From positions 1 through 5,423 of the forward strand of contig DFKO01000014.1 in NCBI GenBank assembly GCA_002373855.1: a stretch of DNA of 5,423 nucleotides, written 5' to 3'. Source of the stretch: Lachnospiraceae bacterium UBA3643 (GTDB lineage: Bacteria; Bacillota; Clostridia; Lachnospirales; Lachnospiraceae). Below the pieces are notes generated by a model that saw only the letters and a program-made list of their open reading frames with translations, was not told where the DNA came from and did not search any database. Position numbers and translations under genes: made by a program. This document shows positions 1 to 5,423 of the stretch, in pieces (within the stretch, counting starts at the first letter, position 1; the number at the start of each line of letters is the position of its first letter).

Positions 1-355
1 GAACAGCGAGTATATAATCGCTTTCTTCAGAAAGCGTATCCATACACTCCGATACTGTTCCTTCCATCTTTTCAAATTCGATATCGGCTGTTTCGTTATC
101 TCCTGCCATCTCGGCAAATTTCGCGTACGCAGGTATATTCAGGTCATTTTCATTGCATACATATACCTTTGTGATTTCTTTGCCTGTCTCTTCATCCTCA
201 TCTTCCGGAGATCCGAGTACCATCATCATGATGCCAAATCCGAACATGAGGAACAGAGCAAATACTACGGTAACTACCCTGTATTTAGGTGACTGGGTAT
301 GATTTCTGAAATTAAACCCGAATACATTGGTAAATCCGCGAAACATATTATTCAT
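1..355 (-). CDS. ABC-2 type transporter permease, second paralogue (C-terminus cut off by window edge)
   Basis: Only the first 118 codons are present; the frame is still open at base 1. The protein begins MNNMFRGF, has one strong hydrophobic helix at about residues 26-48, then an acidic stretch (PEDEDEE) and the start of an extracytoplasmic domain. It lines up with the upstream permease: FRG near the N-terminus, a P-x-Y just before the helix, and I-x-KVYV-x-N after it (ITKVYVCN here, IEKVYVIN there). It is therefore a paralogue and the likely second half of a heterodimeric membrane channel in a NatAB-type exporter. The start at 355 is chosen because an AGGAGG sits 7 nt upstream; the next in-frame ATG (codon 4) would be too far. 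The start codon overlaps the preceding stop by 8 nt. Six helices would be expected in the full protein, but most of them lie outside the window. Substrate unknown. Confidence 0.88.
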   Translation of the reverse strand, partial: MNNMFRGFTNVFGFNFRNHTQSPKYRVVTVVFALFLMFGFGIMMMVLGSPEDEDEETGKEITKVYVCNENDLNIPAYAKFAEMAGDNETADIEFEKMEGTVSECMDTLSEESDYILAV

Positions 356-1739
356 GGGACTTCCTCCTCTTAGCATCAAGCATTAATTTCTGTTTTGCCA
401 TCGTCATCATCTTGCTGAATTTAACAGGCTCACCTGTAGCCACGATGACGCCCTCATATATGAGGGATACAAACCAGAGAAGGACAAGTGCCGTCACTAT
501 TTGGATAGCGATGCATGCAAATATGCCGGCCATTGATACTTCACCGAGGCACATGGCACCGGGCATAACCATAGATGATGTAAACGGACAAAAGACTGTA
601 AACCATACAAATACATTAAAGCCTTTATCCTGCATGACCATAAGCGCTCCGTAGCTTAACAGAAATGCAATAAGTATCAGCATACTGTATCCGCGCATGC
701 CCTGCTGGAGCTCTTCCATCTTTGAAACGGATGCTCCAAAGAGTCCTGCGATTATACCGTAGATAAATATGCCAAGGAGTATGATCACTACAGCAAGTAT
801 TATCATTGGCACCGAAATATTGCCGAGGGTTTCGGCATCCACATAATTTATCAGCAGTTCTCCTGCTGCCTTTCCAAACAATTTCTTTGAAACAGCAGAA
901 GATATATATGCACATATACCTATCACACCGCAGTTGATAAACGTCACGAGCATCATCGCCAGGATCTTGCCTGTGACAAGTGCCATGGGTCTGACTGTTG
1001 TCATGAGGTATTCCACAATGCGGTTTGCCTTTTCCTCAACTATCTTTGAGGAAATGAGACCGGAGCTCATGGCAATGATCATATATGATACAAATATGGC
1101 TGTATATACAACCCAGAATCCCGACTGGCCGATGGCCTCATTCTCCTCGCCCTCCAAAAGGCCCAAATATTCAATATCGCTGATTATCTCGTAGTTAACC
1201 TTGCCGTCTACCATATCCTTTACATTATCATTAAGGGCAAGGCTGCCTGTCTTGTACTCATAAAACCAGTCTGCAAATACTTCTGCCAGACTGCTTACAT
1301 TCATACGGCTTAAATTGCCGTCACTGTCATAAGATGCTTCTACTCTGAAGCCTCCCATTTCGAGATCTCTCTCTATGGAGAGGATGATGTCATATCCGCC
1401 TTTTTCTGTGATCTCCGATTTTAATGATTCCGTCTCATCTTCATCCCCTTCAAAGATTTCAAACGAAACGCCCTCATATATGCTGTCTGCGTCAAGAGAT
1501 GACGATAATGCTTCATCGTCAAGCTCTACGCCGGAATCATTTATGACATATACTTTCTCTATACTGTTTTCCGATTCACCATCTTTACCGCCATTGCCAA
1601 ACTTTGCCATGAAAGGAAAGACTGCCAGGGCTGCTATAGCCATCAGGACCAGAGTGACAATATATGACGGAGTTTTTATGTACTGACTGAAAGTATAAAT
1701 GAATACCTGCTTCAGTCCCCTGAATTCCTTTTTATTCAT
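348..1739 (-). CDS. ABC-2 type transporter permease (NatB-like), first paralogue
   Basis: This is a 463-aa integral membrane subunit of an ABC exporter. It has a short cytoplasmic N-terminus, a first helix at about residues 27-44, and a large acidic extracytoplasmic domain (about 45-205). A cluster of hydrophobic segments follows at about 208-230, 252-282, 310-336, 350-369, 374-395 and 402-428. Between the second and third segments lies the cytoplasmic stretch SSKIVEEKANRIVEYL followed by TTVRP (about 231-250). This is the EEK-x-NR-x-x-E-x-L signature of ABC-2 permeases of the NatB/YhaP type, which contacts the ATPase. The C-terminus is short and basic (KRRKSHE). The length fits the family. 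The start at 1739 follows AGAGGG with 8-nt spacing and overlaps the ATPase stop by 8 nt. The neighbouring ATPase and second permease indicate one transporter. NatAB exports sodium in Bacillus, but relatives handle peptides, lipids or drugs, so no substrate is assigned. Confidence 0.92.
   Translation of the reverse strand: MNKKEFRGLKQVFIYTFSQYIKTPSYIVTLVLMAIAALAVFPFMAKFGNGGKDGESENSIEKVYVINDSGVELDDEALSSSLDADSIYEGVSFEIFEGDEDETESLKSEITEKGGYDIILSIERDLEMGGFRVEASYDSDGNLSRMNVSSLAEVFADWFYEYKTGSLALNDNVKDMVDGKVNYEIISDIEYLGLLEGEENEAIGQSGFWVVYTAIFVSYMIIAMSSGLISSKIVEEKANRIVEYLMTTVRPMALVTGKILAMMLVTFINCGVIGICAYISSAVSKKLFGKAAGELLINYVDAETLGNISVPMIILAVVIILLGIFIYGIIAGLFGASVSKMEELQQGMRGYSMLILIAFLLSYGALMVMQDKGFNVFVWFTVFCPFTSSMVMPGAMCLGEVSMAGIFACIAIQIVTALVLLWFVSLIYEGVIVATGEPVKFSKMMTMAKQKLMLDAKRRKSHE
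363..369 (-). promoter_or_regulatory. Ribosome binding site of the second permease
   Basis: On the minus strand this reads GAGGAGG, 7 nt before the ATG at 355. It lies inside the last codons of the upstream permease gene and decides the start of the downstream one. It is a near-perfect anti-Shine-Dalgarno match, so the second permease can be initiated independently as well as by coupling. Confidence 0.8.
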
Positions 1740-2718
1740 TTACACTGCCCTCTTCTGTCTTGTTTTCAGCAACTGCCATCTCTGCATTGGACTGCTCGAT
1801 CTTCTCTACAAATATCTCATGGAGAGAAGGCTCTGTCAGCTCATATCTGACAAGGGGCACCTTAGCATCCACAAGCTTTGCAAGGAGCTTTCCTGCCTGA
1901 CTCTCATCAGCAAGTTTGATATGCATCTCCTCTGCGGTCTGCTCCTTTATCTCCAGGCCCTCTGCCTTTACGATATCTGTGACATCAGCATCTGCCTTGA
2001 TGACGAGATTGACCCTGCCGTAGCTCTTCTTTATCTCTTTTAAGTTGCCCTGGAGTACTGCCTTGCCGTGATTTAATATGGTCAAATCTGTGCAGAATTC
2101 TTCAATGGTACCCATCTGATGGCTTGACATGATGATATATTTATCACCGGATGCCACCTCACGGATCACATTTTTGAAGAGGTCTGCATTTACCGGATCA
2201 AGTCCCGAGAGGGGCTCATCGAGTATGATGACTTGTGGGTCTGCAATGAGCGCTGCCATGAGCTGCACCTTTTGCTGGTTACCTTTACTGAGCTGATCTG
2301 CTCTGTAGGGCTTTACATTTTTTCTCCTGCCGGGTCCGGGCTTTGGATAGAAATAGTCATCGAGTTCAAGTCTCTCTGACCAGTACCTGATCCTCTTTTC
2401 AGCGTCTTTTTTTGACATGCCCTTAAGGTTCGCAAAGTAGATCATCTGATCCATCAGGCTCACCTTGGGATAGAGGCCTCTCTCCTCTGCCAGATATCCG
2501 ACATTGATTTCTTTTGTGTCAAATGGTTTATTGTCAAAAAGAACCTCACCGCCTGTTTTCTCAAGCATACCGAGTATCATTCTGATCGATGTGGTCTTGC
2601 CGGCACCGTTTGTACCAAGGAGTGCATATACGCCGGGCTTTTCCATTGTAAATGAGATGTGGTCTACGACTGTCTTCTCACCGTATTTTTTAAAGATTTC
2701 TTTTACTTCTAAGCTCAT
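1732..2718 (-). CDS. ABC transporter ATP-binding protein, NatA-type
   Basis: This is a 328-aa cytoplasmic ATPase that powers the two permeases encoded downstream. Visible motifs, in order, are Walker A GTNGAGKT (residues 35-42), a Q-loop region GYLAEERGLYPK (74-85) with Glu in place of Gln, signature LSKGNQQK (143-150), Walker B VIILDE (163-168, catalytic Glu168), D-loop SGLD (171-174) and switch histidine His200 in MSSH. A C-terminal domain of about 100 residues carries EPSLHEIF (296-303), which is typical of the NatA/YhaQ subfamily. The AEERGLYP and LSKGNQQK forms are also typical of that subfamily. One oddity is a basic Pro/Gly-rich stretch at about 123-141 (YPKPGPGRRKNVKPYR), roughly 13 residues longer than I recall for Bacillus homologues. 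The start at 2718 has GGGAGGG 4 nt upstream. The stop overlaps the permease start (ATGAATAA). It is the first gene of a three-gene operon with its own promoter. Confidence 0.95.
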   Translation of the reverse strand: MSLEVKEIFKKYGEKTVVDHISFTMEKPGVYALLGTNGAGKTTSIRMILGMLEKTGGEVLFDNKPFDTKEINVGYLAEERGLYPKVSLMDQMIYFANLKGMSKKDAEKRIRYWSERLELDDYFYPKPGPGRRKNVKPYRADQLSKGNQQKVQLMAALIADPQVIILDEPLSGLDPVNADLFKNVIREVASGDKYIIMSSHQMGTIEEFCTDLTILNHGKAVLQGNLKEIKKSYGRVNLVIKADADVTDIVKAEGLEIKEQTAEEMHIKLADESQAGKLLAKLVDAKVPLVRYELTEPSLHEIFVEKIEQSNAEMAVAENKTEEGSVNE

Positions 2719-2722
2719 TTCA

Positions 2723-2729
2723 CCCTCCC
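2723..2729 (-). promoter_or_regulatory. Ribosome binding site of the ABC ATPase
   Basis: The minus strand reads GGGAGGG, ending 4 nt before the ATG at 2718. It is the only purine-rich block in the short leader and supports this start. Confidence 0.75.
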
Positions 2730-2752
2730 GATTTTAGAAATACTTAATGAGT

Positions 2753-2783
2753 ATTATACCATAATCAGATATGGGTTTATAAA
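2753..2783 (-). promoter_or_regulatory. Extended -10 promoter of the ABC transporter operon
   Basis: On the minus strand a perfect TATAAT (2758-2753) is preceded by TGG (2761-2759), giving the extended -10 form TGnTATAAT. No good TTGACA is present. The best -35 options are TATAAA (2781-2776, 17-nt spacer) or TTTATA (2783-2778, 19-nt spacer), both poor, so recognition probably relies on the extended -10. Transcription would start near 2747, leaving a leader of roughly 28 nt that contains the ribosome binding site. The -35 area overlaps the base of the upstream terminator hairpin. Confidence 0.72.
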
Positions 2784-2861
2784 GGAATACAAAAAAGCCC
2801 CGGCGCTTAAAGTCTGCTTCGCCGACTTTGGGTGCGCCTGGGGCAGTTTTTTGTATTCCTT
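2782..2861. terminator. Bidirectional Rho-independent terminator after the HD-GYP gene
   Basis: The region is a long, nearly symmetrical hairpin. From outside in, 2782-2796 pairs perfectly with 2847-2861 (15 bp, including the A6/T6 runs). GCCCC (2797-2801) pairs with GGGGC (2840-2844), GGCGC (2802-2806) with GCGCC (2834-2838), and AAAGTC (2809-2814) with GACTTT (2824-2829) around a nine-base loop. A further 6 bp (2776-2781 with 2864-2869) can extend the base past a two-base bulge. On the minus strand the GC stem is followed directly by TTTTTT, so it terminates the HD-GYP transcript, whose stop codon is about 45 nt upstream. On the plus strand the stem is followed by AG then TTTTTT, so it could also work in that direction, although no plus-strand gene ends here. 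Confidence 0.92.
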
Positions 2862-2906
2862 CATATAAATAATTTATCGTAAAAATAATTTTATACGTAA
2901 TTTATA

Positions 2907-4358
2907 TTAGCCGATCATGTATTTTTTAAGGGCGACTGCAACACGTTCTTTCAGATAAACAGGTAGCACCGGTTTCAAAATGTAATCTACGGCGTCAAGC
3001 TCCCTGCACTTAAGTATCGTCTCCCTGTCCTGCTTTGCTGTATAGAATATTACCGGACAGTTAAATCCTGCCATGCCTCTCATTATCCTGATGCAGTCCA
3101 TTCCGTTTATATCCGGCAGGATGATATCCATCAGCACGAGATCCGGACACTTATGTGTCTTCATATATTCAACGGCTTCCGCACCTCTTGGCAGAGTGAC
3201 CACATTATAGTCGGGCTCGAGTATTTTTCTCGTCTGAGTGAGAGTTAAGTTTGAGTCATCAACTACGAGGATCGTCTCTCTCTCTTCAACCTCAGTAAAT
3301 CTGCTCTCGTTTAATTCCTTGACTTCTCCCACATAATCTTCCGGCATCAGTCCGGACTTGGTGATACGGACTTTTTTGTATTCAGGGTCTGTCTCAAGGT
3401 TTACCTTTCTGCCGTCTGCGATCATCTTTACGATGGGGCGCATCGTATCTCCGGTATGACCGAGGACCATGGCTTCCTCACCATTTGAAAGCACCACATC
3501 TATACCCGGCGGAAAAGCGGGTATGATCTTTTTCATGATGTTGACTATACGCTCATCAAACAGTATATTTTTACCGCCCTCAAGGTACTCAAATGCATCT
3601 GCAGGAGAGTAGGCTTCCTTGTAGGAACGGCGGCTTATGAGTGCATCAAACACATCTGCCGCATGTATGATCTTTGAAAACAGGGGTATATCATCACCTG
3701 ATTTTCCAAGGGGATATCCGCTGCCGTTTTCATTTTCATGATGACAGAGTACTGCCTGCTTGATCTTTGCAGGTATACCGTGCATATTTCCGAGTATGTC
3801 AAATGTATATCTCGGATGTTTCTTTATCTCATCATACTCCTCATCAGTGAGCTTGGCCGGTTTCTTTATGATCTCTTCCGGTACCTTTGTCTTGCCAAAG
3901 TCGTGGCATATAGCCGCAAAGCAGAGGAGATTCAGATCGTTTTTATCAAGACCGAGCTCCCGTCCTACAATGACACTGTATACAGCTACATTTACGGAAT
4001 GATGAAAAGTATAGTCATCAAACGAACGCAGATCAAAAAGATCCAGACATACATTATCTTTAGATGATATGTCTACTACTATATCCGTGGCTATGTTAGC
4101 AATCTCATCAATGTTTTGAGTTTCAACTGCCTCAACACCTTTATTGAAAAGCTTGGGGTCTATGGATTCCTCCATCTCAAGCTCTTCAGAAAACTGATCG
4201 GAGATATAGAGTCCCATGTATCCGTTTTTATTGAGCCTGTCAATAAGTGTCTGTGATAAGACCATTCCCCTTGTGATCATTACCACATTTCTGTTTGCAA
4301 TTATATCTCTGGCAACCTTCATACCCGGTTCCAGACTATCCACCTTCACGAATCTCAT
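2907..4358 (-). CDS. HD-GYP domain phosphodiesterase with C-terminal receiver (REC) domain
   Basis: This 483-aa cytoplasmic signalling protein probably hydrolyses cyclic di-GMP. Residues 1-55 (VDSLEPGMKVARDI onward) resemble the N-terminal accessory segment often found in clostridial HD-GYP proteins. The HD-GYP domain covers about 105-285: His120 before SVNVA, HDFGK (152-156), His181, HHE (206-208), NGSGYP (211-216) and Asp235 in AADVFDAL, so all metal-ligand and GYP positions look intact. A small probable beta module follows (about 284-345). The receiver domain covers about 362-483: acidic pair Asp367/Asp368 in LVVDDS, phospho-acceptor Asp411 in LVLMDIILPD, Thr440 and Lys462 in LKP, so it should be phosphorylatable. 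Receiver domains usually precede HD-GYP (as in RpfG), so this order is inverted. No transmembrane segment or histidine kinase gene is visible. The start at 4358 follows GGGAG with 9-nt spacing. It is flanked by terminators on both sides and looks like its own transcription unit. Confidence 0.93.
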   Translation of the reverse strand: MRFVKVDSLEPGMKVARDIIANRNVVMITRGMVLSQTLIDRLNKNGYMGLYISDQFSEELEMEESIDPKLFNKGVEAVETQNIDEIANIATDIVVDISSKDNVCLDLFDLRSFDDYTFHHSVNVAVYSVIVGRELGLDKNDLNLLCFAAICHDFGKTKVPEEIIKKPAKLTDEEYDEIKKHPRYTFDILGNMHGIPAKIKQAVLCHHENENGSGYPLGKSGDDIPLFSKIIHAADVFDALISRRSYKEAYSPADAFEYLEGGKNILFDERIVNIMKKIIPAFPPGIDVVLSNGEEAMVLGHTGDTMRPIVKMIADGRKVNLETDPEYKKVRITKSGLMPEDYVGEVKELNESRFTEVEERETILVVDDSNLTLTQTRKILEPDYNVVTLPRGAEAVEYMKTHKCPDLVLMDIILPDINGMDCIRIMRGMAGFNCPVIFYTAKQDRETILKCRELDAVDYILKPVLPVYLKERVAVALKKYMIG

Positions 4359-4367
4359 TGAGATTTT

Positions 4368-4372
4368 CTCCC
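4368..4372 (-). promoter_or_regulatory. Ribosome binding site of the HD-GYP-REC gene
   Basis: The minus strand reads GGGAG, 9 nt before the ATG at 4358. It begins immediately after the T-rich tail of the upstream hairpin, so no promoter can fit between that hairpin and this site. Confidence 0.65.
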
Positions 4373-4410
4373 AAAAATACTCTGTCCCGATATATAAAAT
4401 CGGAACAGAG
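4373..4410 (-). terminator. Terminator-type hairpin between the DPWA-family gene and HD-GYP gene (possible attenuator)
   Basis: CTCTGT (4380-4385) pairs with ACAGAG (4405-4410). After one C/A mismatch, CCGAT (4387-4391) pairs with ATCGG (4399-4403), with a seven-base AT loop. On the minus strand the stem is followed by TATTTTT (4379-4373), as in an intrinsic terminator. It begins about 20 nt after the stop of the 168-aa protein gene and would end that transcript. It also sits in the leader of the HD-GYP gene, directly against its ribosome binding site, so it may limit read-through into that gene. No clear promoter was found in the remaining intergenic bases. Confidence 0.75.
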
Positions 4411-4430
4411 CATCTGATTTAATAAATTAC

Positions 4431-4937
4431 CTATGCCCAGGGATCTGCTGCTGCAGGTGTCCTGATATCAGACAGGCACTGAATATCATTTAAAAACCAC
4501 TGGCCTGTCGAGGGCTTTTTCCTGAACTTGAGCTGACGGGGCGAGTCGGCTCCGGAGGATTTCACAAACATGGTTGCCCAGTTCTCATCAGGATATGAGT
4601 ACGGATTTTCAAATATCGATATCGTATACGGCTTATCCGGAGTGTAGCTGTTTTCAACAGTCGCTCCGTCAAAGTATGATGCAATCTTGTACTCCTTGCC
4701 CTCCAGCCTGTCCTTTATAAACTGTTTGTCATAATTGCTGACTGACTCGGGACCTTTCAGATCATCGAGCATCTCATACATCGCATCCGTATTTGAACCG
4801 TAATTCATGAGCACTATCATTGTGAGTGCCGCTGTTTTAAAGGGTGTATCGAGCGCATACTCCGGGAGAGCTTTCATCTCCTGGAGGCTGGCCGGTACAG
4901 AAGCAAATGTAAACTTCTCTTCTTTATTTGTTGCCAT
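4431..4937 (-). CDS. Conserved protein of unknown function (probable DUF6935 family)
   Basis: This 168-aa protein has no signal peptide and no transmembrane segment, so it is probably cytoplasmic. It begins MATNKEEKFTFASVPASLQEMKALPE. It carries a mid-section with FKTAALTMIVL (33-43), MLDDLKGP (56-63), YDKQFIKDRLEGKEY (69-83), SYFDGATVENSYTP (87-100), and NPYSYPDENWATMFVKSSGADSPRQLKFRKKP (in parts between 111 and 142). It ends QWFL...LSDIRTPAAADPWA. I recognise these as landmarks of a family of hypothetical proteins common in Lachnospiraceae and relatives, which I recall as DUF6935; that name comes from memory. No catalytic motif is apparent and no function is assigned. AGGGGG (4950-4945) lies 7 nt before the ATG. 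The gene starts 18 nt after the membrane-protein gene upstream, so they are probably cotranscribed, and a terminator-type hairpin follows. Confidence 0.85.
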   Translation of the reverse strand: MATNKEEKFTFASVPASLQEMKALPEYALDTPFKTAALTMIVLMNYGSNTDAMYEMLDDLKGPESVSNYDKQFIKDRLEGKEYKIASYFDGATVENSYTPDKPYTISIFENPYSYPDENWATMFVKSSGADSPRQLKFRKKPSTGQWFLNDIQCLSDIRTPAAADPWA

Positions 4938-4955
4938 ATCTTAACCCCCTGATGT

Positions 4956-5423
4956 TTAATTATTGTTTGTCTGTCTGCGTACTCTGTCAACCTTGGTATA
5001 CAGATAACTGTCTGTCTGCCGTTTCACATGCATGCTGCCCTGGACTATATATTCCGCGGCCTGATTGTTTGGCCGAACGGATTTAAGTTTTGAGATAATA
5101 GCACTGTTTACTATGAGTGACAGTATGAATGAGATAACTAATGAAGCGATACCCCATACCACATAAGGGTTTATTGTGAGATTATTTTCAAAAAACCTGC
5201 ATAGCAGACATATTACGAAAAATATCGGTGTGAGTATAGCTGTCCTTATAAGGAGTGCCTTGTTTGCTGCTGCCTTATCAAGAGGCAGGTTTCCTACAAA
5301 CTTTCCTGTCTGACCGTTCATCGCAAATAAAAACTTCTGATTATTCCATGTTGTATTCAGAATATAGACGGGATACATCGCATAGCTTGATTTACCGTCC
5401 TTAAGATTTATATTGCTGTTGTC
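4956..5423 (-). CDS. Membrane protein with conserved AMNGQTGK segment, N-terminus beyond window edge
   Basis: The frame is open to the right edge: 15 codons lie before the first in-window ATG (5378) and encode DNSNINLKDGKSSYA, which runs smoothly into MYPVYILNTTW. That ATG is therefore almost certainly internal and the gene is partial at its 5' end. The visible 155 residues contain the segment YPVYILNT...FLFAMNGQTGKFVGNLPLDK and two transmembrane helices (about 60-78 and 86-110 of the visible part) separated by a short loop. A hydrophilic, basic tail ends in NNN. The AMNGQTGK-V-G-x-LP segment followed by a helix pair is what I recall at the C-terminus of Firmicute proteins that begin with a zinc ribbon, sometimes annotated as TFIIB-type zinc-finger proteins. 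The zinc ribbon itself would lie outside this window. Role unknown. The downstream gene follows after 18 nt, suggesting an operon. Confidence 0.82.
   Translation of the reverse strand, partial: DNSNINLKDGKSSYAMYPVYILNTTWNNQKFLFAMNGQTGKFVGNLPLDKAAANKALLIRTAILTPIFFVICLLCRFFENNLTINPYVVWGIASLVISFILSLIVNSAIISKLKSVRPNNQAAEYIVQGSMHVKRQTDSYLYTKVDRVRRQTNNN

Noticed and set aside
625..915. Minus-strand 96-codon open frame inside the first permease gene
   Set aside because: It lies in another frame of a gene whose reading frame shows clear transmembrane and ABC-2 motifs; the product resembles nothing and is rich in Cys and Arg, as out-of-frame translations often are.
412..2043. Plus-strand open frames across the permease and ATPase genes (for example 934-1194, 1375-1686, 1699-2043)
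   Set aside because: They are antisense to genes with clear family motifs, have low-complexity or unfamiliar protein sequence, and lack ribosome binding sites.
2473..2500. Glu instead of Gln in the ATPase Q-loop as a possible inactivating change
   Set aside because: The AEERGLYP form is, as I recall, usual in NatA/YhaQ-type ATPases, and Walker A, Walker B, signature and switch histidine are all intact.
2862..2906. AT-rich tail with a TACGTA palindrome between the HD-GYP stop codon and its terminator
   Set aside because: Short AT-rich palindromes are expected by chance in such sequence; no second gene, promoter with matching -35, or known operator can be supported.
4353..4363. TCTCATTGAGA inverted repeat over the HD-GYP start codon
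   Set aside because: The arms are only 5 nt with a one-base centre, too short to fold as RNA and too short to claim as an operator.
3738..4422. Plus-strand open frames opposite the HD-GYP region
   Set aside because: They are fully antisense to conserved HD-GYP motifs and have no upstream signals.
4359..4430. Cyclic-di-GMP riboswitch in front of the HD-GYP gene
   Set aside because: The 72-nt spacer is too short for a GEMM-type aptamer plus expression platform, and the only structure visible is a simple terminator-type hairpin.
5376..5378. ATG at 5378 as the start of the membrane protein gene
   Set aside because: The frame stays open for 15 codons to the window edge, those codons encode plausible sequence continuous with the conserved segment, and no good ribosome binding site precedes this ATG.

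Overview
The window reads as chromosomal DNA from an anaerobic Firmicute, most likely a Lachnospiraceae-type Clostridium relative (Butyrivibrio, Roseburia or similar). The reasons are the moderately AT-rich composition, strong AGGAGG-type ribosome binding sites, Rho-independent terminators with long T-runs, and protein families I associate with that group. This assignment is inference. All six genes lie on the minus strand, so transcription runs from high to low coordinates. No tRNA, rRNA, CRISPR array, transposase, phage gene or integration site was seen.

In transcription order, the right end (5423 to 4431) holds two poorly characterised genes 18 nt apart. The first is the C-terminal part of a two-helix membrane protein that enters from beyond the window edge. 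The second is a 168-aa soluble protein of a conserved family of unknown function ending in DPWA. A terminator-type hairpin (4373-4410) follows them and stops one base before the ribosome binding site of the next gene.

The middle (4358 to 2907) is a single gene for a cyclic-di-GMP phosphodiesterase-type signalling protein. It has an N-terminal accessory segment, then a complete HD-GYP domain, then a complete response-regulator receiver domain at the C-terminus. This is the reverse of the usual REC-HD-GYP order. A long, nearly symmetrical terminator hairpin (2782-2861) with T-runs on both strands closes this unit.

The left part (2718 to 1) is an ABC exporter operon of the NatA/NatB type. It has its own extended -10 promoter just past the terminator, an ATPase gene, and two paralogous ABC-2 permease genes, the second cut by the window's left edge. 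Both junctions are the same 8-nt stop/start overlap, ATGAATAA, so the three proteins are probably translationally coupled and form one transporter with a heterodimeric membrane part. The substrate cannot be read from the sequence.

Most of the window is ordinary core-type gene content. The points that merit a second look are the inverted HD-GYP-REC architecture, the hairpin abutting its ribosome binding site, a basic proline/glycine-rich insertion before the ATPase signature motif, the compact terminator/promoter junction, and the pair of uncharacterised genes at the right edge.
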